Shown here piece by piece: positions 22,708-32,956 of a stretch of DNA of 64,000 nt (the stretch's first letter is position 1; each line of letters opens with the position of its first letter). The position numbers and the translations under genes are program-made. The notes under the pieces are model-generated. The model was given only the letters and a program-made list of their open reading frames with translations, was not told where the DNA came from and searched no databases. Location of the stretch: NCBI GenBank assembly GCA_963691705.1, contig OY829537.1, positions 38,071,514 to 38,135,513 of the forward strand, read 5' to 3'. The stretch comes from Viola odorata. Lineage: Eukaryota; Streptophyta; Magnoliopsida; Malpighiales; Violaceae.

Positions 22708-22892
22708 TGATACGATCCTAGTTGCCTAGGATGCGTTAATTGTTTGATCTAGTTCGAAGGATTGGATTTCAATGCGGAATGGATACTTCTCACTAGAGAA
22801 GGAGCGTCGACAAGAGTCCACCAGCCTACGCTGAATACCTAGATGAGTTTTTCACAAGAGTCCACTTGTGAGAGGGGTTGAATCGAGTCCAC
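22708..22892 (-). repeat. Truncated 5' LTR of the Reina-like element
   Basis: 185 bp matching 18218-18390. The match stops abruptly and is followed by Athila ORF1-like sequence. Confidence 0.8.
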
Positions 22893-23190
22893 AAACTCAT
22901 GCAGTAGATCATCCTCAGCTACCAGGACTAACTCATGCAGCAACATCTCTCATCAAAATGAAGTCCAAGTGTTAAAGAACTCCCTCCAAGATAACCACAA
23001 GCTTCTCGAATCCCAGAATGAGGACATCAATAAGCTCGCTGAGGTCTATTTGGCTGTGAACAAGTGCTTGTAGAAGCTCAATGACAAGATCACAAGTATT
23101 GACTTATCGGTCGATGACATCATAAAGCAACTGGAAAATGAATCAGAGTCTACCTCATCAGAATCAGCATCAGAATCAGCCCCCTGCTAA
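22893..23190 (+). pseudogene. Athila-type ORF1, C-terminal part
   Basis: A coiled-coil reading frame (NSLQDNHKLLESQNEDI, DDIIKQLENESES) ends in a Ser/Glu-rich tail and a stop. One in-frame TAG interrupts it near 23071. It lies on the same strand as 16609-18217 and directly after the Reina-like insertion, so I read it as the displaced end of that gene. Confidence 0.55.
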
Positions 23191-23489
23191 GTCAAGCTAA
23201 AGCACTTAGGTTGTTTCTTTTTTATATTGCACACTACTTTCTTTCTCTTTTTTTTCTTCCTTTTTCCTTCTCCAACATACAATGAGGACCTGATTATGCT
23301 CTAAATTTTATGGTTCAATGCTTGGGGTCTTGGTTAGAGGATAATAATAGGATATGGAGTTATGGAATGAAGTGCATGAGGATTTCCTGTGATAACTCTG
23401 ATGTTTGCGAAAATGGATGCTTTCTGATTAAAAAATTTGTGTGTTTTGCGTTGTGAGAGTCTGTATGCTTGGGGGAAAGCATGTATTAA

Positions 23490-24000
23490 GTGTGGGGGGA
23501 TTTGATCACATGCTAATTTCCAGTAGATTTACCATACTTTTGCAGGATGTGAGTTAGAGGGGAAGTGGGGAATTTATTGGCTTGGGGAGATGGAAAACGG
23601 AGACTCAGCTTGGCTAGGTCATAGGCTAGGCCTAGCATGAGTACCAAGATGGAGATCGACTTGGCCTAGGAGACTTGAGCACGAGAGCTGGCAGTGGATG
23701 TTGGTGGATCAGGACAACAACTGGGCGGTTGAGAAAATTAAGGGACTTTGAAGGAACTTCTTCTGGAGCTTATCACTTCCAATCAATTATCTTATCGAAC
23801 AAACCATTTTGTAGGGATTTTGTTTATAGTTTATCCACTTACTTGAAGTCTAGTTTTTGCATTAGAGATAAGGCGGTAGATCGGTCTCTAGATCTCACTC
23901 TCTACACTCCATCTCTTCTCTGGTTACAAACAATTGCTCTGTGATTTCCAGTTTTGGATCTTACAGTTTTCTTTTATTATTGAATGCAAATAAAACCATT
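23490..24000 (+). repeat. Polypurine tract and probable 3' LTR of the Athila-type element
   Basis: GTGTGGGGGGA at 23490-23500 is a polypurine-type tract, followed at 23503 by TGATCACATGC as a candidate LTR start. The far end is not certain and no second LTR is visible, so the assignment rests on position after ORF1. Confidence 0.45.
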
Positions 24001-24471
24001 TTTCACTATCATTATGTGTATGTCCAGCTAAACAGTCATTCTTGGTAAGGGCTTCTGAGTTAAAGTGTTATCCAAAAACCATTAAGCTGTTTATTTAGCT
24101 CACAGTTGACACTCTTGTTTTTCTATAGCAAGCCCGTGGCCTAGCTCATTTATAGGAGCATTAAATGGCCAAATCGTCAACAGGGTTTGGGGAAGTGTTA
24201 TCCAAAATCCATCAAATTCGCAACAATGGTTTCTAATTTGTAATCCATTAAGTACACATAAAATCTATACATAAATTGTAAAACCCAGTGAAACATCACA
24301 ACCTCCATCCATGGCATACACAAACCAATCTGCCTAAAAGAGTAATTATATACCCGTGGGAAACTGACCAAATCCGATATGGATTACAACATTACAGCCT
24401 TAGATCTAAGCTACACAATGATAATGCCACTATCTAGCAATATCACAGAAAAAGGGAAAAAAACCTCCCAG
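24001..24471. other. Intergenic, with a 25-bp direct repeat
   Basis: AAGTGTTATCCAAAA followed by a CCAT-type sequence occurs at about 24066 and again at about 24195. The stretch between them includes another GTGGCCTAG core. No gene is supported. Confidence 0.5.
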
Positions 24472-24942
24472 TTAGTAGTGGTCTGGAAGAAGGATCCGCA
24501 TGATCGCAATGAACATCGTCTCGTAATCAGGATCATCAAAGTGGGACATACCTTCTATTGGGAAATTATTGAGATCGAAATCTCGTCCCTCCTTCAAATT
24601 TGGTGGCAGCTGGGTCTCCTCAGCAGAAGGCTTGTTTAGATCAAAATCCAATGGAAATTTTCCTGTATTGATTGCTGCTGCACTTTCTTTCACTTTTTCG
24701 GTTGAAATTTTCCCCTCTCCAACTGTCTTCATTGCCACAACACCCAAATCACACAAAAACTCATTGACATCCATGGAATCATCAAACTCCACAAAACCGT
24801 CGGATTGAGCATCCTCCAAGTAGTCAACTGTCTCTATTGCCACCACACCCAAATCACACAAAAACTCCTCGACATCCATGGAATCACCAAACTCCACAAA
24901 ACTGTTAGATTGTGCATCCTCCCAGTAGTCGACGCTCTCCAT
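24472..24942 (-). CDS. Small acidic protein with DLN (EAR-like) motifs and an internal 37-residue repeat
   Basis: 156 residues, starting at the ATG at 24942 (MESVDYWED). The N-terminal half is two near-identical 37-residue repeats with FVEF, DSMDV, EFLCDLGVVA, encoded by 111-bp units at about 24721-24831 and 24832-24942. The C-terminal half has FDLNKPS, then RDFDLNNFP, and ends RILLPDHY. DLNNFP fits the DLNxxP type of EAR repression motif. There is no DNA-binding domain, signal peptide or membrane segment. The frame is intact. A frameshifted relative with the same C-terminus lies at 12440-12958. If expressed it may be a small repressor-interacting protein; that is inference. Confidence 0.6.
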   Translation of the reverse strand: MESVDYWEDAQSNSFVEFGDSMDVEEFLCDLGVVAIETVDYLEDAQSDGFVEFDDSMDVNEFLCDLGVVAMKTVGEGKISTEKVKESAAAINTGKFPLDFDLNKPSAEETQLPPNLKEGRDFDLNNFPIEGMSHFDDPDYETMFIAIMRILLPDHY

Positions 24943-26126
24943 ATTTCGACGATGGTAAAGTCTCAAACCCTAGAGGGATTTTCACAGATTTTGGAAATAG
25001 AAGAAATTGGAGTAGGAGACCTAGTTTGTAAATGAGAAACAAAAAAAGGTAATTATCATTTTGAAACTTGAAGAAATTGATTTCCCAGCCTGTCGATTTT
25101 CAATTTCCCACCCATAATCGATGCCTATGGCGAGGAGGAGAGGCGCGAAGGAAAGGAGAAGGGCGTGGAGGGGCAAGGTTGTCAACTCACTCCTGAAATA
25201 GTCAAAAAAATAAGGGGCGACAATTAATTCTCCGGGTTTTTGAAAGGGTAGAACGACATATAAATATGATAGGATGGAGTATAATATATGTAGTTTTAAC
25301 CAAGTTGATAAAAATATCATAATAATAAAACATGATCTGAAAGACGAACCACTAAATGCATATAAATAAATAGAAGCACAATACACCACTTTTTTTGTAC
25401 AAGAAATTTTCTAGATATGCACACATCATATCTTCAATCCAAATGGTGCCCATCCAATTTCAGTTTGCTATTTTACTCTTGGAAAGAATATTTATGTGTA
25501 ACACTTAAGTATTTATAACTTTTTTTCATAATTTTTTTTCCCTAATGGGAGTCACGTCCTTTTTCTTTATGAGTGACATCTTTTCATTTGTGTGAAAGAG
25601 TCACGTTGAATTGAACCTTCTCAAATAACTATCACCCTTATTCTCCACTGAGTCTCTTCCTTTTAAAGCTCGTTGTGATCTCCATCCTTTATTGGCTGAA
25701 TTAATCTCTATGAAAAAAGGGAATATAATAAAATAATAATCAGTAATTAGAAAATACAAGATAGAAAAAGAATATTAAATCAGTTGTATTAAACTAATAA
25801 TCAATAGTTAAGCCGCTAATGTGACGATAACATAAAGGCCCATATACGCACGGGCAAATCAATAGTCCAAGTCACACACTTATATAATCCATTTTTCTCG
25901 TAGAAAAATTCACTTCAACTATTAATATCAAATAAATAAACAACTCTTAGGTTGAAGGGAAATATCCAAATACATGTCTTATTCTTTAATTTCTTTTTAA
26001 TAATCCATATTTGTAGCAATGAAATACTATTCTTCCTCCCCCAATCCACAATAATTTATTACAAATATCTATGATCCATATTCTTTAATATTCAATTGAA
26101 ATTCTTGGAGATTTATACATTTGCCG
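24943..26126. other. AT-rich intergenic region
   Basis: No gene, tRNA or clear transposon end is visible. The first 100 bp may hold the promoter and leader of the minus-strand DLN gene. Confidence 0.5.
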
Positions 26127-26267
<141 letters not shown>

Positions 26268-26329
26268 TAGAACCACGATGATTCAATAAGACTTTGGTGA
26301 TCTTCTCTATCTAATGAATGGGGAGTCCG

Positions 26330-26500
26330 TTTTGAAATCATCGCTTAGAGTTCGCTCAAAGTAATATAGTCACCTTACCCCCTCACGTCAATCCCACGAG
26401 CCTCTTATCCATTCTCATTTGATCACAACATCAGGGAGCAAGTCGAAATAGAAAAAACTCACATTTAGTTTAGGGATAATTAGGCTCGAATTGATGAATT
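26330..26500 (-). other. Plastid DNA fragment: trnV-GAC 3' half and rrn16 upstream spacer
   Basis: Read on the minus strand it runs from the 3' half of trnV-GAC (GGGATAATTAGGCTCGAATT region at 26470-26500) into the plastid trnV-rrn16 spacer (CTCACGTCAATCCCACGAGC region). Several C to T type changes are present. The tRNA is incomplete and non-functional. Confidence 0.75.
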
Positions 26501-26570
26501 TATTACGATAGGCGTCAAGTGGAAGTGCAGTGATGTATGAAGTTGAGGCATCCTAACAGACCGATGATTT
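26501..26570 (+). other. Plastid DNA fragment: 3' two-thirds of 4.5S rRNA
   Basis: ATTACGATAGGCGTCAAGTG through TCCTAACAGACCG matches the plastid 4.5S rRNA with a few transitions. It directly abuts the trnV fragment and lies on the opposite strand to the rrn16 pieces, although all belong to one plastid operon. Confidence 0.75.
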
Positions 26571-26844
26571 TCCAATGAAGTTACATCTTTCATTAATGGA
26601 AGTCTATAGGATCAAACCCATAGGACTTAAGGAATGATGGAAGGAAATAAAAAAAAAGAAATAACAAAAGATGAGGGAAAAAATAATAAAAAATGAAATA
26701 AATAAAAATGAAGTAGAAGAGTCCAAATTCCAAATGAATAAATTGACGTTTAGGAAATCGGTCTGATTCTATCTTTGTTCGTTTCGTTTGAAGAAAGGGA
26801 GGAGTCAAAAGAGGACTCATAAGGATACCTCACGTGGTGCCATA
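26571..26844. other. Unassigned stretch within the plastid-derived block
   Basis: A/T- and A/G-rich sequence that I could not place in the plastid genome from memory. Confidence 0.4.
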
Positions 26845-27196
26845 ATCAGTTCGACATACAACAATGTGTTGAACTACATGGGGGGTCCTATCAACTTGTT
26901 CTGACCTAGGATAATAAGCTCATGAATTTGGTCTTACTTCACCAAAATACTTTCGTCGACCAATTTAACTCATATGCGGCTCCCTTTTGTTTTTTGATGT
27001 GAAGGAGTGTCAAACCAAAATACCCAACAAGCATTATCTCTCCGTAAAAAAGAAGTGATCTAGCTGCACCTTCTAGTACGACTACCTTGTTATGACTTCA
27101 CTCCAGTCACTAGCCCTGCCTTCAGCATCCCCCTCCTTACGGTTAAGGTAACGACTTCAGGCATGGCCAGCTCCCATAGTGTGATAGACGGTACAT
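26845..27196 (-). other. Plastid DNA fragment: rrn16 3' end and rrn16-trnI spacer
   Basis: 27055-27196 is the complement of the plastid 16S rRNA 3' end (TACCTTGTTATGACTTCACT, GGCATGGCCAGCTCCCATAG). 26880-27054 is the adjoining spacer (GGTCCTATCAACTTGTTCTG, CCCAACAAGCATTATCTCTC). Most differences from the plastid sequence are C to T or G to A, as expected for methylated nuclear DNA. Not a functional rRNA gene. Confidence 0.85.
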
Positions 27197-27590
27197 GATG
27201 AATATAGATCTTGTTTACTGTGGGAAAAGAAAATATAATACGTGGTTGTTAGAGAGTTAGAGTGCAAATATACCTGTATAGGCTTTATTGAAGTAATTGG
27301 TCATCATACTTTATCATACTTTATTATTTATAGGAGAAGGCTCATTATAAAAAATATAAGTTTGATTAGGTTTCAATTACTTTATGTTTCCCATTTTTTT
27401 AAAGGTTGTAGAATCCTAATTTGATGTCTCGAAATTATATATATTTCCCAAAAATTACAAGCAGTGAACGAAAAAAGAAAGTAAATAGCTAAGCTAAGTG
27501 GAATGTTGAAAGAATAACAAATTAATTGATATGAATTTAGCATTTAATCAATTGATACATTGTAATGCTTCAATTGCTGCAAGAATATAT
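27197..27590. other. AT-rich intergenic region
   Basis: Nothing recognised. Confidence 0.5.
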
Positions 27591-27951
27591 TGTTGGGATT
27601 ACTTCCAAGTTGGAAAAGAAATCAAGCTAGGATAAGAAAGAATAAACGACAACGAGACAAAAGATTTATATGGTTTGGTCTAGACGCACTCCACAAGCCG
27701 CACAAATATTATTGCTCTCAATGATGATTTTACAATTACAAGAGAATAGGGGAAAAGACTAGTCTATGTTGTTGAGTTGTAATACCACGCAAATTATGAA
27801 TTCTAATTAACTAAGACTATAAGTTCTACTCCTACTCCTATTAGGAGTTCTACTTAGCTAATCAGACTCCACATACTCAACATATATATGATACACAAAA
27901 TCATTTATGTATAATATAATAATAAACTATAAAGTATATATATTTTCTACA
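27591..27951 (-). repeat. Copia LTR, copy A
   Basis: A 361-bp LTR that starts TGTTGGGATTACTTCC and ends TCTACA in plus orientation. It matches copy B at 28945-29313 along its whole length with scattered differences. Confidence 0.85.
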
Positions 27952-28944
27952 TTTGATCTTTGTTCAGACAACTATTTTTTGATGTTTGGATGCCACCTCT
28001 TTTTCTTGCCACTTTTCCTCAAGAATCTTGAGTCCCAAAGGAACTGAGGGTCCTCTATTAATAAGATATGTTGTTGTGCTAACTGCATCTGCCTAAAATA
28101 TCTTTGGCAATCCTGCATGTATCCTCATACTCTTGGCTCTCTCATTCAAAGTCCTATTCATTCGCTCTACAACTCCATTCTGTTGCAGTGTCTCGGGAAT
28201 GGTCTTTATCATTCTAATTCTGTGATCTACACAATAGGCTTTGAACTTGTCACTGTTGTATTCACCCCCATTATTTGATTTCAAGCTCTTAATTTTCAAC
28301 CATGTCTGGTTTTCAACTTCTGCCTTCCATTTCTTAAAGGTTTCAAACACTTCAGATTTATTTTTCAGAAAATAAACCCATACTTTTCTAGTGGAATCAT
28401 CAATGAAGGTGACATAATAGCGTGATCCTCCCAAAAAGTCAACTATAGTTGGTCCGTACATATCTGTATGAACTAGCTCTAACTTTCCAGACTTGGGTGC
28501 ATTCCCTGATTTTGCAAAAGTAACTCATTTCTGCTTCCCAAACACACATGGTTTATAGAATCCAACTTCCACATTCTTCAATTCTGGTATCTTACCCTTA
28601 GAAGCTAGTACATCACCAGTAACTGCATTAACCTCGTCACATGACTGTTCCATAGAATAAAGAGTTCCCACCTTATCACCACGAGTAACAACCATATTCC
28701 CCTTCACAACCTTCCATTGTCTGTCTCCAAAGATAACACGATACCCTTCCTCATCCAACTAACCCACAGAGAGAAACATCCTCTTGAGTTCAGGAATGCA
28801 CCTTACATCTTTTAACAACCAGATTGTTCCAAAGGAGGTTCTAATATTGATGTCTCCTATACTTGTAACGTCCAAAGTCTCGTCATCAGCAAGACGAACT
28901 TTACCAAAAATTTCAGTTTTGAAATTTAACATTGAATCCTTGGT
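27952..28944 (-). pseudogene. Copia pol fragment: GAG-pre-integrase and integrase
   Basis: The minus-strand frame runs from a protease-to-integrase linker (KVRLADDETLDV) through the GAG-pre-integrase domain (28525-28758) into the integrase core with HTDMYGP and NGVVERMNRT. The usual second catalytic Asp of SDNGGEY is Asn here (SNNGGEY), so the enzyme would be dead. TGA at 28525-28527 and TAG at 28093-28095 interrupt one frame. Gag, protease and RT are absent. Confidence 0.85.
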
Positions 28945-29313
28945 TATTGGGATTACTTCCGATTTGGAAACAAAATCAAGCTAGAATAAGAAAGAATAAA
29001 CGACAACGAGACAAAGAATTTACGTGGTTCAGTCTAGCCGCACTTCACAAGCCGCACAAATATTATTGTTCTCAATGATGATTTTACAATTACAAAAGAA
29101 ATTATTTATAGGGGAAGAGACTAGCCTATGTTGCCGAGTTTTAATACCACGCAAATTAGGAATTCTAATTAACTAAGACTATAAGTTCTACTCCTACTCC
29201 TATTAGGAGTTCTACTTAGCTAATCATACTCCACATACTTAACATATATATGATACACAAAATTATTTATGTATAATATATTAATAAACTATAAAGTATA
29301 TATATTTTCTACA
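28945..29313 (-). repeat. Copia LTR, copy B
   Basis: A 369-bp copy of LTR A in the same orientation. Beyond its outer edge (29314-29357) it shares a further 40 bp of internal 3' sequence with copy A, and the pol fragment joins its inner edge with no leader or gag. Confidence 0.85.
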
Positions 29314-29357
29314 TTTGATCTTTGTTCAGACAACTGCTTTTTGATGTTTGGATGCCA

Positions 29358-30285
29358 ACCGAATTCTCTTCTTGGAATAAATAAAGGATATTGTAGTAGG
29401 TCATAGCAAGCAACCAAACTAATGCTTAACTTGATGCCATATACCAGAATGCATATGAATCACAATATGCATCGACCCAAATGGCAACTACATCATTTAC
29501 TCTTTGATCCAAGATAGGATTTTTCACTACACCAATATTCAGGTTTTCAAGTGAAGGATAATTGTTCAATTTGGGTTGTGCATAAGAATTTTCATTTAGA
29601 ATACCCAGCATTACATCATTCAAATTATCATTCTATTCTCCAACTTATTCTCTGAATCATAAAAATACAACTAGAAAAAGGTTTTTCATTTTGTGAGGTA
29701 AGAGCAGGAAAATTATGATGAATTTGACTTTGATAAAGCTTGTCTAGATGTAGCAGATTATGATCTATTGTAACCTTTATTTCTCCATTGTGACTGATTT
29801 TTTTTAGCTCTATAATGAATGCACGGTTAAACCATTCTTAATCCATGTAAATTGGTGTGAAATGAATAATTAAAAACTGTTCCTAAAAGCACAACAAACA
29901 TATATAGAAAAGGCATAGAATTGATTATTTTACTTTAGTTTTAAATTTCTATAATAGTTTTAAAAATATATGACTTGAAAAATTATTTTAAAAAGAGGAC
30001 ACTAATTTTTATTCTTACTAAGAGGTATTTGAGCTTCTAAAATACGTTATATATGATATGAACATGTTGTTTTCACGAATTTAAGACTAGTAAATAGAAT
30101 AAGTTATTCAAAAATTTCTTCATTCTCATCAATAAAAAGTTCCACAAATTAAAAAGACCCTCGCTCGTTTGATCAAAAGAGAAAGAAACGCACGTGAAGT
30201 TGTAATTTAATTAATTAGTATATGTTAATGTATTATAATAATAATTAATAATAAAACGAAAAGAAATGAAAAAGAAAGACCCTCA
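29358..30285. other. Intergenic, one unrecognised short frame
   Basis: A 65-codon minus-strand frame (29426-29623) with VNDVVAIWVDAYCDS is not a family I know. The rest is AT-rich with no feature. Confidence 0.3.
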
Positions 30286-30518
30286 GACCATCAGCAGCAG
30301 GGGAGCAAATGAGGGACTAATGAGGGACTTTTGGGTATAGCAGGGTACCAAAAGAGGACCAAATGTTGCGTAGCATGATCCCGGTACCAAATTTTAGTAC
30401 CGAACTAAACTGAGAGTGGGACCCTCACTGTCAAAATTCGGAGAACCAATGGTAGGTGCAGCGTCACGCGTGGCGCGCTACCATTGGCCGCTGCATTATT
30501 TATCCCCCCCCCTCATTT

Positions 30519-30806
30519 TTTAAATGGGTTTTTTCATAATAAATACAGAAAATAATTTTATAAAAAATATACCATTATTTTTAATTTTTTGAGATCTATA
30601 AATTGAGACTAGGTTTGTATTATTTGGACACTAAAAAAAATCAGAGTTTTTTACACTTTTTTTCATTTTCTTCTTTTTTAAATGTTTTTTTTCATAATAA
30701 TTACTCAAAATAATTTTAAAAAATATACCATTATTTTTATTTTTTGAGATCTATAAATAGAGCTTGTGTTTGTGTCATTTGGACACCAAAAAAAATCTGA
30801 GTCTTT
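30519..30806 (+). repeat. Duplicated promoter block of ORF1
   Basis: About 130 bp at 30519-30650 is repeated at 30674-30806. Both copies carry AATATACCATTATTTTTA, GAGATCTATAAA and a TTTGGACAC-type end. Each has a TATA-like TATAAA; the second, TATAAATA at 30752-30759, lies 68 bp before the ORF1 ATG. Confidence 0.8.
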
Positions 30807-30826
30807 TACAATCTTCAAGCTCTTTC

Positions 30827-31978
30827 ATGGATCCTTCACAAAATTATAATTTGTTTCCAAATTACAACTTCCCTAACCAAGCTCAAAATCCAAATATGCG
30901 ACCTCCGGACCCAAACATTCAATGCCTAAAAAATCCTCAGAATACGGGGATGCAGCCTAATTTTGGATCGCAGTATATGATGCCCTCAAATTTTGGCATG
31001 CAATACCCGTATAATCATCCTTATATGCCTTATGGCTATCAACCTGTTCCTGGAAACAGCTATGTTCCCGCTCCTGTGCGCTATCCAAATAGTGAACAAA
31101 CTAATGAGCCAAACACACCCCGTTTCAGTAGTGGATCAAGTGATTTCCCAGAATTTTCCACACAAATATCTATGGGAAATGTTGATGGGGATACCCCTCT
31201 CAGTTTTCTTGCTCCAACCCAACAATCAGCCAAGAGACCAGGTTACGACACTTGGAGCACGGAAGAGAATAAATCTTTATTAACTGGTTATTTCCACGTT
31301 AGTAATGATAGTGAATTGGGGACGAATCAAAATGATGATACTTTCTGGGGAAAAATTGCAGACTATGTGAATGAAAACTTCCAAGGTGGAAAACAGAGGT
31401 CAGGGATACAGTGCAAAAGTCATTTTCGTACGATCAATAAAAAAATATGTAGTTTTATTGGTTATTACAGTAGAGCATGTAGAGTGAGGTGTAGTGGTTG
31501 GTCCGATGATGACTACATAGCCAAGGGTCTAGAGTTGTATCAAGAGTGCGAAGGTAATAGGTTTTCCTTGCTGGAAGAGTGAAAGTTGGTTCGCGACCAA
31601 CCCAGATATATGCTAGGAGCAAATGAATATGCAAGTAGCGGATCGAAGAGAAAAAGTGGTGGCGATGACGTTGATTCCTCAGCTCCTTCCATTGTACGTC
31701 CAGAAGGTAGGGATGCAACAAAGAAGAAAGCTAGAGCTTCATCGAGCAAATCATCGACTTCTAGAAAATCAAAGGTTGCTATTGAGGAGGAGTTATCTAA
31801 TTTAGCCCATGCTCGTGAAAACCTTGAACAATCCAGGGCTAGTACTGCATCAGCTATGTTGGAGTATGCACGTGTTAGGAAGATGGAGATGTTCTTGTCC
31901 TTGAAGACCAAAGAAGATCGTGATGCTGTAGATGAAAATATGTATAAGATGCTACTGAAGGAGTTGTTTGAGAACTAG
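30827..31978 (+). pseudogene. Harbinger ORF1, Myb/SANT-like with NAM-associated C-terminus, one stop
   Basis: Start at MDPSQNYNLF. The N-terminus is rich in Asn, Pro and Tyr. The middle has a Myb/SANT-like trihelix segment (WSTEENKSLL, FWGKIADYVN, CKSHFRTINKKI). The C-terminus is a basic Ser/Lys-rich linker and coiled coil. A TGA at 31580-31582 sits where relatives have Trp before the KLVRDQPRY segment; the same frame continues to 31978. In Pong/Harbinger elements this protein works with the transposase in DNA binding. Apart from the single stop it looks intact. Confidence 0.8.
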
Positions 31979-32125
31979 TTTGTTATTGTATGTTTTATTT
32001 TCGAATTGTGTGTTTTATTTTCAAATTGTGTGTTTTATTCTCGAATTGTGTGTTATTTTGAATAATTTGTGGGTTGTGAAAGTGTATATTCATTTCAATA
32101 TTTTCAAAATAATTTGTGTGTTTTG

Positions 32126-32338
32126 TATATCGACTTCGATCAGTCGGATAGTCCCGGGTCTAGCTCTTTGTTCAATGTCCAAACGCAAGTGTTGCCTCAA
32201 TATGAAGTGCATGTCCAAGGCCGATCCGAATCATATATTCATACTAGAGTCGAGCTACGTGATAGAGCACAATATATTTAGTTGAAAAAGGATCTCGTCG
32301 AGCACATCTGGAATAAATTTGGAACAACCCTCGATTAG
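32126..32338 (+). pseudogene. C-terminal remnant of PIF/Harbinger transposase
   Basis: The frame ends with ELRDRAQYI, a stop, then LKKDLVEHIWNKFG, the typical tail of PIF/ALP1-type transposases (RDRxxHxxLxxDLVEHIW). The DDE core is absent. Confidence 0.7.
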
Positions 32339-32813
32339 ATTTTAAAAAATTATTTCTCAAGTTTACCAGTTTATTTTGTGTGTTTCTCAAGTTTACCAGT
32401 TTATTTTGTGTGTATTTTCTTGTTCATTTGCAATAATCTATATATGTTTGATTTACCGAGTGATAAATAATATCGTGTGTTACTCTTAAAAAATATTATA
32501 TTATTTATTGTATTAAAAAAGTATAAATTTTTTGAAATCTGAAAAGAAATTATGAAATTTAATTAATTTATATTAAAAAATATTATTTATTATTTATTAT
32601 ATTATAAAAAATAATTATTATAGTAATTATAAATTTAATAAGAAAAAGAAATGAAAAATATAGTGAGGTATATGATTAAATGATGTGGAAATGAGAGAAA
32701 GTGAATAACACCCTGAAAAATACCCTACTATGAGAAGTGGGTGTTAAATGTTTTTTGGTTGAGTGTTAAGCTGATGTGCCAAGGAGAGAAAGTGAATAAC
32801 CCTTTGGATGTTC
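32339..32813. other. 3' end of the Harbinger element
   Basis: AT-rich. A 17-bp direct repeat GAGAAAGTGAATAAC occurs near 32694 and 32786. No coding signal. Confidence 0.5.
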
Positions 32814-32956
32814 TCATGACTCATGAGTTGCCTAGTCGGCCAAAGTTGTAAGACCAACAAGATTTCGTTATCCACTCACAAATACCGTCCTCTTCCAGTC
32901 TTCCTTCAAAAACAACTCTCTCAACTCTCCGAAATTGGGAAAAGAAAAGAAAACAA

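Larger units (their letters stand above)
18218..22892 (-). mobile_element. Reina-like chromovirus, internally deleted, inside Athila ORF1
   Basis: LTR sequence beginning TGATACGATCC occurs at 18218 and again at 22708 in the same orientation. A gag with a CCHC knuckle lies on the minus strand between them, and no reverse transcriptase remains. The left end breaks the Athila ORF1 frame and the right end abuts sequence that continues it. The 5' LTR is cut short at 22892, so the target duplication cannot be verified. Confidence 0.78.
30286..32813 (+). mobile_element. PIF/Harbinger-type element, internally deleted
   Basis: It contains the Myb-like ORF1 and, downstream, the last part of a PIF-type transposase. 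Candidate ends are GACCATCAGC on the left and the complement of GAACATCCAAAG on the right, flanked by TCA at 30283-30285 and 32814-32816. The ends are only partly alike and TCA departs from the usual TTA/TAA target, so they are tentative; the gene content is clear. Confidence 0.6.

Noticed and set aside
26470..26500. tRNA-Val (GAC) gene
   Set aside because: Only the 3' half remains and it joins 4.5S sequence directly; it cannot fold as a tRNA.
27055..27196. 16S rRNA gene
   Set aside because: Only the 3' end is present, with many transitions, in a mosaic of plastid fragments; it is transferred plastid DNA, not an rRNA gene.
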